Assembly (NCBI GenBank): GCA_937925845.1
Contig: CALAML010000162.1
Coordinates: forward strand, 1-33,992
DNA: 33,992 bases
DNA from: an uncultured Acidimicrobiales bacterium
Lineage (GTDB): Bacteria > Actinomycetota > Acidimicrobiia > Acidimicrobiales > CALAML01
Direction: 5' to 3'
A program made the translations under genes and the position numbers. Numbering within the stretch: the stretch's first letter is position 1; every line of letters starts with the position of its first letter. Below are positions 19,380-28,043 of this stretch, in pieces. The notes below the pieces were generated by a model. That model worked only from the letters and a program-made list of their open reading frames with translations. It had not been told where the DNA came from and searched no databases.

Positions 19380-20338
19380 CCGCCGATCACTACAACTACG
19401 GCACCTACACCGCTCGCTTCGGAAATCAGTACACCGCCCGCCAGCTGCTGCAGACGATCCGCCGGGCCCATGGGAAGTTCGAGCCGGTCGAGGATGTGTG
19501 GGAGGGCGACGATGGCGAGCTGATCGACCCGTACCGACCGCGCATCCAGCCGGGTGGGTTTGCCTCCCAACTCGAGTACGACCTCGATCGTGAGCAGCAT
19601 TTCGACGCCATCCGACGAATGGTGAGCGACCTCGATGTGTTGGTCTTTACCCTGGGGCTAACCGAGGCGTGGGAGTCGATTGAAGATGGCGCCATCTTCC
19701 CGCTATGTCCCGGCACCGCCGGAGGAGCCTTCGACCCGGAGCGCCACCGGTTTGTGAACTTCGATGTCGACGACGTGGCTGCTGACCTCGAGGCGCTGTT
19801 CGCCGAGCTACGGGAGCTAAATCCGTCGGCCAAGCTGTTGCTCACGGTGTCGCCAGTGCCGCTGGTGGCGACCGCGACCGAACAGCACGTGCTGACAGCA
19901 ACGACCTATTCGAAGTCGGTCCTTCGCGTCGCGGCCCAGAGGGTGGCCGATGGGGAGCCGGACATCGACTACTTCCCGTCGTACGAGATCATCACCTCGC
20001 CGTACAGCCGCGGGAAGTACTTCGAGGCCGATCTCCGCAGCGTGACCCGCTCTGGGGTGAGCCATGTGATGGACCTCTTCTTCCATCACTATGCCGGGCG
20101 TGACGTGAACGGGTCCGGCGCCCCCCACGGCTCGGCTCAGGCATCGGCGGAACCCGAAGTGATCAACCTGGCCAATGCCGATTCGAGCAATGGTGAAACC
20201 GGCAGAAGGTCTGAGGTCGGTGGTGATCCAGCCGACATCGTGGTTGAAGACGAAGACGTCACCGCCGCCGATGACGTTCGGGAGATGGACGAGGCCATGG
20301 ACGTGCTCTGTGATCTCGAGGCGCTCGATCCCGCCTGA
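19184..20338 (+). CDS. GSCFA domain, 3' part of the same frameshifted gene
   Basis: From 19250 the frame encodes IDENTRLATSGSCFAQHIARHL, the defining GSCFA motif, followed by TLGLTEAW, LLLTVSPVPLVAT and DYFPSYEIITSP, all typical of the GSCFA family (SGNH-related). There is no start codon with a ribosome site before the GSCFA motif, so independent translation is unlikely. Joined to the upstream part the protein would be about 685 residues with two SGNH-type domains in tandem. The last about 80 residues are acidic and low complexity (EDEDVTAADDVREMDEAMDVL). It converges on the mrp gene, with a small hairpin in the gap. Confidence 0.65.
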   Translation: MAPQCRRPAAATRRPGGHRRLSIDENTRLATSGSCFAQHIARHLEKSGFHYLVTEPPPAVLSQQLAADHYNYGTYTARFGNQYTARQLLQTIRRAHGKFEPVEDVWEGDDGELIDPYRPRIQPGGFASQLEYDLDREQHFDAIRRMVSDLDVLVFTLGLTEAWESIEDGAIFPLCPGTAGGAFDPERHRFVNFDVDDVAADLEALFAELRELNPSAKLLLTVSPVPLVATATEQHVLTATTYSKSVLRVAAQRVADGEPDIDYFPSYEIITSPYSRGKYFEADLRSVTRSGVSHVMDLFFHHYAGRDVNGSGAPHGSAQASAEPEVINLANADSSNGETGRRSEVGGDPADIVVEDEDVTAADDVREMDEAMDVLCDLEALDPA

Positions 20339-20340
20339 TG

Positions 20341-20355
20341 GCGGAAGATTTCCGC
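20341..20355. terminator. Short hairpin in the convergent GSCFA/mrp gap
   Basis: GCGGAA (20341-20346) and TTCCGC (20350-20355) form a 6-bp stem with a 3-base loop between two convergent stop codons. It is T-poor and may be a weak bidirectional terminator. Confidence 0.3.
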
Positions 20356-21626
20356 TAGGAAGAGGCCGCTTCTTCGGCATCCATGGCGTCGAGGGCGGCG
20401 TTGGCTGCGTCGAGGATTCGGGCCGAGCAGCCAGAGAGGTCGGTGGGGGGAATGGCGACATCGACGATGTGGTCGACCAGCGCGTTGAGGGCCTCTGCGC
20501 CTGAGCCCGAGCCACCGATTGCCGGCTCACCGGTGTTGGCCCCCGCCGCCACCGCGGCGTCGAGGGGGATGGAGCCGAGCAGCGGTATGCCGGCGTCGTC
20601 GGCGAGCGCCTGGCCGCCGCCCTCACCGAAGAGCGCGTAGCTTTCGCCGTGGTCGCAGATGAAGGCGCTCATGTTTTCCACCACGCCCACAACCCGCAGG
20701 AAGTGTTTGCGGGCCAGGTCGACGGCTCGGCTGGCTACCTTTTGGGCGGTGAGCGCCGGGGTGGTTACCACCACAACTTCGGCGCGGGGCAGCATCCGGG
20801 CCAGCCCCATTTGGATGTCGCCGGTTCCCGGCGGGGTGTCGATGATCAGGTAGTCGAGTTGGCCCCAGCGAACGTCTTCGAGGAAGTGCTGCACCGCTCG
20901 GCCCAACGTGGCCCCTCGCCAGGCCAACGCCGTCTCTTCGGTTTCGGTGAGGAACCCCATGGAGACCAGCCGCACGAGCCCGTCGCCAAAGCGCTGCTCC
21001 AGCGGAACCATCTTGGGAGCGTCAGCCCGCTGGTCGGCCTCGGCGTTGGTGTTGTCGGTGCTGACGCCGGTGTCGCTGGCGTCGCCTGTGTCGGCTGCGC
21101 TGGCGGCGCGGCCGGGGGTGCCGCTGAGCCGGCCCGACATGTTGAACATGCGCGGGAGCGAGAAGCCGCCGATGTCGGCGTCGATCACGCCGACGGTGAA
21201 GCCGCGATGGGCCAGACCCACCGCCAGATTTACGGTGACCGACGATTTGCCGACGCCACCCTTGCCGGAGGCGACGGTGATCACCTTGGTGGTGGGGGCG
21301 ATGGCCGTGACCGCCGACCGCTCAGCCGCGTTGCGTCGGGCCACGGCCATGGCCGCCGACTTTTCCTCCTGGCTGAGGACGCCCCAGTTGATCTTCACGT
21401 CGGTCACGCCGGGCGCGGTTTCGACGCGGGTGGTGACGTCTTTGCGGATCTGGGCTTTGAGGGGACAGCCCTCGATGGTGAGGTCGATATCAAGCACCAC
21501 GGCGCCGTCGTCGCCGACGGTGACCGCTTTGGCCATGCCCAGCTCGACGATGTCGCTGCCGAGCTCGGGATCGACGACGCCTCGGAGCAGCCCAAAAACC
21601 TCGTCTTTTGAGGGGGGAACGGCCAC
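20355..21626 (-). CDS. Mrp/NBP35-type Fe-S carrier ATPase (MIP18 domain plus P-loop)
   Basis: A 423-residue Mrp-family protein. An N-terminal MIP18/DUF59 domain (about 1-85, with EGCPLKAQI) is followed by an ApbC-type ATPase: Walker [12 protein letters not shown] (Lys127), [13 protein letters not shown] and [10 protein letters not shown]. It should hold and transfer Fe-S clusters in the cytosol. Two features are unusual. A Ala/Asp/Thr-rich insertion of about 40 residues (about 166-205) interrupts the ATPase. The usual C-x-x-C after VENMS is reduced to a single cysteine ([13 protein letters not shown]). The start is GTG 21626. The gene is divergent from an A-type Fe-S carrier, which fits a joint role in cluster assembly. 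Confidence 0.88.
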   Translation of the reverse strand: MAVPPSKDEVFGLLRGVVDPELGSDIVELGMAKAVTVGDDGAVVLDIDLTIEGCPLKAQIRKDVTTRVETAPGVTDVKINWGVLSQEEKSAAMAVARRNAAERSAVTAIAPTTKVITVASGKGGVGKSSVTVNLAVGLAHRGFTVGVIDADIGGFSLPRMFNMSGRLSGTPGRAASAADTGDASDTGVSTDNTNAEADQRADAPKMVPLEQRFGDGLVRLVSMGFLTETEETALAWRGATLGRAVQHFLEDVRWGQLDYLIIDTPPGTGDIQMGLARMLPRAEVVVVTTPALTAQKVASRAVDLARKHFLRVVGVVENMSAFICDHGESYALFGEGGGQALADDAGIPLLGSIPLDAAVAAGANTGEPAIGGSGSGAEALNALVDHIVDVAIPPTDLSGCSARILDAANAALDAMDAEEAASS

Positions 21627-21650
21627 GACCTGAGTGTATCGACCACTGAG

Positions 21651-21672
21651 CGCTACACTGGGTGTTGTAGCG
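21651..21672. promoter_or_regulatory. Inverted repeat in the divergent mrp / Fe-S carrier promoter
   Basis: CGCTACA (21651-21657) and TGTAGCG (21666-21672) form a perfect 7-bp inverted repeat with an 8-base spacer, in the 129-bp region between divergent starts. TACACT occurs on both strands here (for example 21654-21659), so it may overlap the promoter of either gene. An operator for an Fe-S-responsive regulator is possible but not shown. Confidence 0.35.
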
Positions 21673-21755
21673 GGTCTCTCCGTGAGGCCCCAGCGAACGT
21701 GCTGAAACAGAACGTGCTCAACTAAGCGAGCTCGAACGAAAGAGGGAGTCCATCC

Positions 21756-22076
21756 GTGATCGCACTCACTGACAACGCCACCACCAAGGTTGCTGAACTG
21801 ATCACCGCGGAAGGCGACGAAGGCCTGGCCCTTCGGGTCGCTGTGCGCCCCGGTGGATGCTCGGGCTTCAGCTACGAGATGTTCTTTGATTCCGACCGGG
21901 CCTCCGACGACATCATCAAGGAGTACTCCGGCGTGAAGGTCGTCGTCGACCCTTCGAGCGCCCAGCTGCTCACCGGCGCCACCCTTGACTACAAGGACGG
22001 TCTCATGGAGACCGGCTTCTCGATCGACAACCCCAACGCTCAGAGCACCTGCGGCTGCGGCCAGAGCTTCAGCTAG
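21756..22076 (+). CDS. erpA: A-type iron-sulfur carrier (HesB/IscA/ErpA family)
   Basis: A 106-residue A-type carrier. The three cluster cysteines are Cys35 (GGCSGFSY), Cys99 and Cys101 (CGCGQSF). Length and motif spacing are canonical. It receives an Fe-S cluster and hands it to apo-enzymes. The gene symbol is a family-level suggestion; IscA and ErpA are hard to separate by motif alone. ATG is taken although GTG at 21756 is what begins the frame (GTGATCGCACTC), with AAAGAGGGAG upstream as ribosome site. It is divergent from the Mrp-type carrier. Confidence 0.9.
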   Translation: MIALTDNATTKVAELITAEGDEGLALRVAVRPGGCSGFSYEMFFDSDRASDDIIKEYSGVKVVVDPSSAQLLTGATLDYKDGLMETGFSIDNPNAQSTCGCGQSFS

Positions 22077-22111
22077 CTACATCACGGCCAGCGGTTTCAC
22101 ACCGTGAACTG

Positions 22112-22166
22112 ACCCGAATTTGGGGGCCGATCGCGCCTGGTGGCGCCGACGCCCGACATTTCGGGT
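22112..22166. terminator. Hairpin region between convergent erpA-like and GHKL genes
   Basis: ACCCGAA (22112-22118) pairs with TTCGGGT (22160-22166) around a GC-rich loop that itself contains GGCGCCGACGCC. It fills the gap between two convergent genes. The right arm contains CCGACATTTCGG, which recurs at 32731-32742. Confidence 0.35.
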
Positions 22167-22203
22167 TTGGGCCTGGCCTGGTTTGGTTTGGGGTTGGCCT
22201 GAC

Positions 22204-24357
22204 TTAGACGAAGCCTCGGCGGCGGGCCAGCTTTTTGTCTTCGAGTTCGGTGAGGCGTTTGTTGATCGAGAGATCCTCGACCAGCATGCCGTCGCACACC
22301 GCGGTGAGGGTCTCATCGGAGAGTCGTTGCTCGGCCCGCTCCACCGAGAGGATTCCGGACCGTTTCTGCATCAGGGTGTGGGCCGCGTAGGTGCCGAGCC
22401 GCATCGAGTAGACCCGCTTGACCTCGAGCAGGATCTCCTCCTCGCTCAGAACCGGTCTGGTCAAGCGGTAGTGCTCGACGATTTCGCGGAACAGTGCGTA
22501 ATCGATGTTGGCGTCGATGGCGAAGCGGTTGGTGTCGAACGACGCGGCGACGGGGCCGCCCGAGGTTTCGAAGTTGGCGCCGGTTACCCAGTGCACCTTG
22601 GGCAGTGCCTCGGCCTGACGCTCTGCCACCCGACCGGTGCTTTCGTCTCCATCTATCGGGTCCGTGTCGACGAAGGCCACGGCCAGGGGGGATCTGGAGT
22701 TGCCGTTGGGAACCACTCCCCGCTTGGCGCTCTTGGCCACCACCCGTTGTTGGGAACCGGTCGCACCCTTGCGAGCTCGCCCGGCCTTGGCTGCGGTAGC
22801 GCTTGCCGCTTTGCCGGCTTTCGCCGAGCCGTTACCCGCAGACTTTGATGCGCCGGAAGCCGTTTCCGCTGCGACGCGATTGCGAAGCGCTCGGGCCGGG
22901 CCGACCTGGCCGTCGTGGACGAGATAGAGGTAGCGCTTGGCTCGCTTCAAAAAGCCCTCAGCCTGTTTATCGTCGACCTCATAAGTCTCGGTGAACTCGG
23001 CGTAGGGCTGGTTGGCCACCGCCATCGCAGTTTCGATTTCGGCGGGCATGTTCTTGTAGAAGTCGTTGCCCCACTTGGCCCATGGCAAACGCTTGCCACC
23101 ACTCCACAGGAGCTGGGACCGCGAATCGGTCGGGTAGACGCCCTCGCTCTCCTCGCCGCTCGGAAGTGGTTGCAGGATGATGCTGACCCGTCGGGCGACT
23201 GCGTCGCGGGTCACTCCGAAATCGCGGAGTCGCCGCAACCGAGAGCTGGAATCGATGTCGTAGAGCTCGCCCTCATAGAGGGTGGCGATGCCGCCGCCCC
23301 AGTAGGTGCCACCGCTTTCGAGGCGGGAGCTGTATTCGTCGCCATCGGGCAACAGAAACCAGTGAGCCACGGTTCCATCAGCGAGCGACACCGCTCCCGT
23401 GGCTTCCGGCTTTCCTCGTTCGCCATCGCCGTTGGAGAGAAATCCGCCGAGACCGCCCGGCCGACGCCATTGAAGCTCCACGGCTTTCGCGGCCTTCTTC
23501 GCGTCAGCTTTCTTTTTGGCGTCAGCTTTCTTCGAACTGGATTGTTTCCTGGTCTTAGACGGTCTCTTGCCGGCCTCACCCAGTTGCTCGGCCGCTTCGG
23601 CACGGCTCTTGGGCCAGTGCTTCAGATTGTTGCCGGCTGGTTCAAACACGCTCAGCCGGCCACCGAGTTCCCAGAAGCGTTGGTTCAGATAGATGGCTAC
23701 CGCGCTCACCGGACCGGTGCGGGTGAAATCGGCGCCCTCTCCGGTGGCCAGGTAGGTGTGCTCGTCGCCGGTCATGCCACAGAGCACGGTGATCGTGCCC
23801 TTGCGTTTGTGGATGAAGGTGTCCAGCAGCGAACCGACCGTGGTGCCGTCAACCACTTCAAAGTCCCGGTCCTGGGCATCCAGGTCCAGTGTCTCCAGCA
23901 CGACAGCGTCGTCGTCTTCATCGAGAGTGAGCCATGACACCACGCCGTATTCGTCGCTGGCTTCGTCGTAGGCCAGGACGATGGCGGTGGTCTCGCCGCT
24001 CTTGCGGGAGGCGACGATCATGCCGGCATGGTTGCCGGGCAGGGTCGACGACTTGGCGCCGATCCCGTAGTTCTCATGTTCGCCGCCGATGGCCTTCCCA
24101 CCAGCACCGAACTGGTTCAGGAAGCCCAGCAGTTCGGCCGGGGACATGCCCGACCCGTTGTCGACGTAGCAGAAGCGGTACACACCGTTGGCCTCGACCG
24201 CTCCCCACTCAGGGTGAATAACGGCGCGATCGCCACCGGACTCGAGCGTGTTCTTCCACAGTTCGCGGATGAATTGATACGCGCTCGACTGACGACCGGT
24301 GCGGTCGCAGATCGGCTTGATGCGCCCAGCGCGCATCGGGGTGAACTGGTTGCTCAC
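22204..24357 (-). CDS. Orphan GHKL-type ATPase (Hsp90/MORC-like) with Lys/Ala-rich linkers
   Basis: A 717-residue protein of unassigned function. The N-terminal Bergerat fold is clear: Glu32-Leu-x-x-Asn36 (RELWKNTLES), VDNGSGM with Asp66, and ENYGIGAK (95-102) as the lid motif. Order and spacing match Hsp90, MutL and MORC rather than histidine kinases, and there is no H-box. A middle region (about 150-265) is followed by a Lys-rich linker (about 265-295). An aromatic-rich domain follows (about 296-495: SSRLESGGTYWGGGIATLYEGE, WAKWGNDFYKNMP), then a second Lys/Ala/Gly-rich histone-H1-like linker (about 497-548). The C-terminal domain has many charged helices. The linkers may bind nucleic acid. 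GTG start with GAGG six bases upstream. No membrane segment. Confidence 0.75.
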   Translation of the reverse strand: MSNQFTPMRAGRIKPICDRTGRQSSAYQFIRELWKNTLESGGDRAVIHPEWGAVEANGVYRFCYVDNGSGMSPAELLGFLNQFGAGGKAIGGEHENYGIGAKSSTLPGNHAGMIVASRKSGETTAIVLAYDEASDEYGVVSWLTLDEDDDAVVLETLDLDAQDRDFEVVDGTTVGSLLDTFIHKRKGTITVLCGMTGDEHTYLATGEGADFTRTGPVSAVAIYLNQRFWELGGRLSVFEPAGNNLKHWPKSRAEAAEQLGEAGKRPSKTRKQSSSKKADAKKKADAKKAAKAVELQWRRPGGLGGFLSNGDGERGKPEATGAVSLADGTVAHWFLLPDGDEYSSRLESGGTYWGGGIATLYEGELYDIDSSSRLRRLRDFGVTRDAVARRVSIILQPLPSGEESEGVYPTDSRSQLLWSGGKRLPWAKWGNDFYKNMPAEIETAMAVANQPYAEFTETYEVDDKQAEGFLKRAKRYLYLVHDGQVGPARALRNRVAAETASGASKSAGNGSAKAGKAASATAAKAGRARKGATGSQQRVVAKSAKRGVVPNGNSRSPLAVAFVDTDPIDGDESTGRVAERQAEALPKVHWVTGANFETSGGPVAASFDTNRFAIDANIDYALFREIVEHYRLTRPVLSEEEILLEVKRVYSMRLGTYAAHTLMQKRSGILSVERAEQRLSDETLTAVCDGMLVEDLSINKRLTELEDKKLARRRGFV

Positions 24358-24409
24358 GCGGTACCTCGCCCGGCCCTACTCGGAGTGGGCTGGGTTGTGG
24401 ATGGGTCGA

Positions 24410-24439
24410 GATGTACTGATTACACATCGTCGGTACATC
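24410..24439. promoter_or_regulatory. Inverted repeat between divergent GHKL ATPase and DUF1800 genes
   Basis: GATGTAC (24410-24416) and GTACATC (24433-24439) are perfect inverted arms 16 bases apart, within the 267-bp divergent intergenic region that otherwise holds no gene. It is 53 bases upstream of the GHKL start. An operator is possible. Confidence 0.3.
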
Positions 24440-24624
24440 CACCGCAGAACTGAGGATATGGACCTAGTGTCGATCCAGCCCCGGAGAGTGGTCGCCCTAG
24501 TTGCGTCGAGAGCGTTCTGCCAAGCCCCCGCGCCTGCTACGGCTGGCGGGGTGGTCGCTGATAACCTGCAGGGTCCCGGTTCGTGGTGGTTTTCGCCGGA
24601 CGGGGCCGGCGGTTGAGAGGCGAG

Positions 24625-25902
24625 ATGGCGACATCTGAAAGCGAGCAGATCGCCCATGTGGCGCGCCGCTTGGGCCTGGGGGCCAACCCGGCCCTGATTG
24701 CAGCTTCCACCGACGTCGACGATGCCGTGGCGCGGGCGATCGCGCCCGCCGGTGACGCCGGTCCGCCGCGCTTGCGTATCCCTCCGGACTGGGAGTCGGC
24801 CTACGAAGAGGCCTATGCGCCGAGCGAGCGGGTTGGGGTGTGGTGGCTTCAGCAGATGGTGGGTTCGTCGTCGCCGATCCGTGAGCGCCTCACCTGGTTC
24901 TGGCATGACCATTTCGCCATCAGCTCCGAAAAGGTTGATGTGGGCTGGATGTTGTGGGATCACCTCACCACCCTGCGAACCCATGCCACCGGCAACTTCG
25001 CCGAGCTGGTCCACGCCATCTCGATCGACGCCGGGATGCTCTGGTATCTCGATGGCGATGCCAACACCGCGGCCGAGACCAACGAGAACTTTGGTCGAGA
25101 GCTGCTGGAGCTGCACACCCTCGGCATCGGGAACTACACCCAGGATGACGTGGTGGCCGCGTCGCGGGCCTGCACCGGTTGGGATATCAACTTTCCCCAG
25201 GCTCAGGATCGGCCTGGCTTTCACACCAACGCCGTAGAGGGCTGGGCCTCGTACTTTCGCCCGGAAAACCACGACGGCCAGATAAAAACGTTCCTTGGCC
25301 GACGGGGCAACTGGCAGATGAAAGACATCATCGACATCTGCCTGGCGCAGCCGGAGACGGCCCGCTTTGTGGCTGGCAAGCTGTTTCGCGAGTTGGTGGG
25401 CCTCGACGCCGACGAAGCCACGTTGGAGCGTTTGGCCTCCCAGTTTTCGGGCGAGTGGGGCTGGGAGATCATGCCGTTGGTCGAGGCCATCGTGGCCCAC
25501 CCCGCCTTCCTCTCCGACGAGGCGGTTTGGTCGAAGGTGCGCACCCCGCTGGAGAAAGGGGTGTCGCTCTACCAGGGCTTCGGCGACTTTCTGCCCCAGC
25601 AGATCTGGGACTACAACAAGTACTTCTGGACTCTGGTCGAAACCCGTTACTACCCCTTCGGCGCTCCGAACCCAGCTGGCTATCTCAAGGACGATCGGCT
25701 GTTGAGCCCGAGCGTGATGATGCAGGCCTTCCATCTGCTGTGGCCGCTCAACGAACCGGATCCGGCCTGGACCGTCGACGATGTCACCGCTCGGCTGGGG
25801 CTGTTCGACCTGGCGCCCACAACCCGCTCGGTACTCGAGGGGGCTGGTCCGGCCGAGCTGGTGGCCCTGGCCTTCACCTGTCCCGAGTTTGCCGCGACGT
25901 GA
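24625..25902 (+). CDS. DUF1800 family protein
   Basis: A 425-residue DUF1800 protein, recognised from ARRLGLGANP, RERLTWFWHDHFA, NFGRELLELHTLGIGNYTQDDV and the C-terminal LLSPSVMMQAF...RLGLFDLAP. The family has no settled function. It is nearly always encoded beside a DUF1501 protein, as here (four bases between stop and next start). ATG at 24625 follows GAGAGGCGAG. This member lacks an obvious signal peptide, while the partner has a Tat signal; co-export or co-folding of the pair is a known suggestion but unproven. Confidence 0.88.
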   Translation: MATSESEQIAHVARRLGLGANPALIAASTDVDDAVARAIAPAGDAGPPRLRIPPDWESAYEEAYAPSERVGVWWLQQMVGSSSPIRERLTWFWHDHFAISSEKVDVGWMLWDHLTTLRTHATGNFAELVHAISIDAGMLWYLDGDANTAAETNENFGRELLELHTLGIGNYTQDDVVAASRACTGWDINFPQAQDRPGFHTNAVEGWASYFRPENHDGQIKTFLGRRGNWQMKDIIDICLAQPETARFVAGKLFRELVGLDADEATLERLASQFSGEWGWEIMPLVEAIVAHPAFLSDEAVWSKVRTPLEKGVSLYQGFGDFLPQQIWDYNKYFWTLVETRYYPFGAPNPAGYLKDDRLLSPSVMMQAFHLLWPLNEPDPAWTVDDVTARLGLFDLAPTTRSVLEGAGPAELVALAFTCPEFAAT

Positions 25903-25906
25903 TCCG

Positions 25907-27298
25907 ATGACCACTCACTCACCAGACTCACCTGATTCACCAGAGTCCAAGCCCGTCGACGTGCCGCCGGCCGAGCGGTTCCGGTTGTCGCGTCGAGGCT
26001 TCCTCGGCGGGGTGGGTGCCGCGCTCGCGCTCACCGCCTGTTCCGATGCGGGTGAGGTTGCCGAGCCGGGCCGCGACGCACCCGCTCCAGAGGCGCCTCC
26101 GGAGGCCGACCCCACCACCACCACCGCGCCGACGACCACCACTACCGAACCGCCGCCACCACCCCCACTGCCGGTTCCGCTCGATCAGCGGACCCTGGTG
26201 GTTGTTGAGTTTGGTGGCGGCAACGACATCCTCAACACCGTGGTGCCCCACAGCAATGGTCGCTACTACGACCTCCGGCCGTCGCTGGCCATCCAGGATC
26301 CGATCGACCTTGATGGCGAGATCGGTCTGCATCCGGCGTTGACGGTTCTCGAAGAGGAGTGGCAGGCCGACCGGGTCGCGCTGGTCGAGGGGGTCGGGAT
26401 AGAGAAGCCCTCCCTTTCGCACTTCAAGAGCATGCAGCGGTGGTGGGAAGCGACCGACACGCCCAACGACACCGGATGGCTGGGTCGTTACATCGATGCC
26501 ACCTCCGGTTTCGACGACCTGTTGGCTGGTGTCACCGTTGGCGCATCGCCCACGCTGGCCATGGCCGGAAACAACTCCTACGTCGTGAACGTGGCCACAG
26601 CGCTCGGCCTGGCGGCAGAGATGCCGTGGTGGATCCAGGACCGGGGTGCCCTGTTGGATAACTGGGCCAAGTTTGTTCCGGAGGGCGCCTCAGCCCAGGA
26701 GCTGACCGCGGTGGAAAAGGCCATCTCCCGCACCGCCGCCGCCGATCGTGAGTTGGCCGCCGGCCTGAACCCGCTGCGCCAGGCCATGGAGGCTGACGGT
26801 TCGATTCACGAACAGATCTACACCCTGGTTGGCCAGATGCGCCTGGCCGCTGGCCTGATCGTGGGCGGCATCGCTCCCCGGGTGATCTACGTACATGGTC
26901 TGGTCGACTTCGACACCCACTCGAAGCAGGGTTCGGTTCATGACCAGTTGATGTACGAGTTCAATGACGGCCTGCGCTACTTCCGTGATGCGCTGGCCGA
27001 GGCCGGCATGACCGATCGGGCCGTGGTGATGACCACCAGCGAGTTCGGTCGGCGCCCGGCCGAGAGCGGCAACGGTACCGATCACGGCACCGCGTCATCG
27101 CAGCTGCTGATCGGTGGTCTGGTGGCGCCGGGTCGTCAGGGTCAACCTCACGATCTGAGCCGCCTCGACGATGACGGCAACCTGTTCCACAGCGTCGACT
27201 TCCGGTCGGTGTTTGCCAGCGTGCTCGACCGTTGGCTCGAGGTCGATCCCGCCGAGATCCTCGGTCGCAACTACGAGACGCTGCCACTGTTTGTCTAG
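25907..27298 (+). CDS. DUF1501 family Tat lipoprotein
   Basis: A 463-residue DUF1501 protein. The twin-arginine signal SRRGFLGGVGAALAL ends in a lipobox-like LTAC, so it is probably Tat-exported and lipid-anchored. A Thr/Pro-rich spacer (about residues 50-85, TTTTAPTTTTTEPPPPPP) precedes the domain, which starts at TLVVVEFGGGNDILNTVVP. Family markers are FKSMQRWWEA, DFDTHSKQG, TTSEFGRRPAESGNGTDHGTAS and LEVDPAEILG. The fold is related to the alkaline phosphatase/sulfatase superfamily. It forms an operon with DUF1800 four bases upstream. The enzymatic role is unknown. Confidence 0.88.
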   Translation: MTTHSPDSPDSPESKPVDVPPAERFRLSRRGFLGGVGAALALTACSDAGEVAEPGRDAPAPEAPPEADPTTTTAPTTTTTEPPPPPPLPVPLDQRTLVVVEFGGGNDILNTVVPHSNGRYYDLRPSLAIQDPIDLDGEIGLHPALTVLEEEWQADRVALVEGVGIEKPSLSHFKSMQRWWEATDTPNDTGWLGRYIDATSGFDDLLAGVTVGASPTLAMAGNNSYVVNVATALGLAAEMPWWIQDRGALLDNWAKFVPEGASAQELTAVEKAISRTAAADRELAAGLNPLRQAMEADGSIHEQIYTLVGQMRLAAGLIVGGIAPRVIYVHGLVDFDTHSKQGSVHDQLMYEFNDGLRYFRDALAEAGMTDRAVVMTTSEFGRRPAESGNGTDHGTASSQLLIGGLVAPGRQGQPHDLSRLDDDGNLFHSVDFRSVFASVLDRWLEVDPAEILGRNYETLPLFV

Positions 27299-27335
27299 AC
27301 CTGTTCGCCTGGGCGCCGCCGGGTTAGCGTGGGCC

Positions 27336-28043
27336 ATGGCCCAAGATCATTCGTCCGACCACAACCACCATCACCATCATCACGGTGACGATGGTGACGG
27401 TCACGGCCATCATCACGGCCACGAGAACGATCGGGGCTGGTCGGGGGCGGTCCGGTATCTACGCCACGCGCCCGACATGTGGAGCTCGGAGATCAACGAC
27501 GCCGTTCTGGCCGCCTTGGCCCCGGCCGACGGCGAGTTGGTGGTCGATATCGGCGCCGGGATGGGCGCCGGGTCCATGCTGGCCAGCAAGCGAGGGGCGA
27601 CGGTGTTGGCCGTCGAGCCGACTCCGTTCCTGCGTCGGATCCTGCAGGCCCGAGCCCGGTTCGATCGCAGTTCCGGTTCGGTAGCCGTGCTCGATGGAGC
27701 CGCCGAGCACCTTCCGGTCGCCGATGCCAGTGTCGATGCGTTGTGGGCGGTGAACTCGATGCACCACTGGGTCGATGCCGAGGCCGCGGTGGTGGAGATC
27801 GCTAGGGTTCTTCGGCCAGCGGGGCGGATCCTGCTGCTTGATGAGGACTTCGGCGACCCCACCCATCCCGACTACGAACGCTTCGGCGGCGACGACGCTC
27901 ACAAGGGTCCGGAGCACCACGGATTTTCGATGGTGGACGTGGAACGGATCGGCGGCTACTTCCGCGACGCCGGGTTGGCATCGGTGCGAGCCGAGAAGCG
28001 CCGCTTCGCCGATCGTCCGGCCCTGGTCGTGGAAACGGCCTAG
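27336..28043 (+). CDS. Class I SAM-dependent methyltransferase with His-rich N-terminus
   Basis: A 235-residue methyltransferase. SAM motif I is VVDIGAGMGAGSM (about residue 68), the acidic residue closing strand 2 is AVEPTP, and motif III is ARVLRPAGRILLLDED, the UbiE/Methyltransf_11 type. The first 33 residues are almost only His, Asp and Gly (NHHHHHHGDDGDGHGHHHGHEND), a metal-binding-like leader unusual for this family. The substrate is unknown. The gene overlaps the convergent aldolase gene by four bases at their 3' ends. ATG at 27336 is chosen because the His-rich segment and fold follow directly; no strong ribosome site is visible. Confidence 0.82.
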   Translation: MAQDHSSDHNHHHHHHGDDGDGHGHHHGHENDRGWSGAVRYLRHAPDMWSSEINDAVLAALAPADGELVVDIGAGMGAGSMLASKRGATVLAVEPTPFLRRILQARARFDRSSGSVAVLDGAAEHLPVADASVDALWAVNSMHHWVDAEAAVVEIARVLRPAGRILLLDEDFGDPTHPDYERFGGDDAHKGPEHHGFSMVDVERIGGYFRDAGLASVRAEKRRFADRPALVVETA

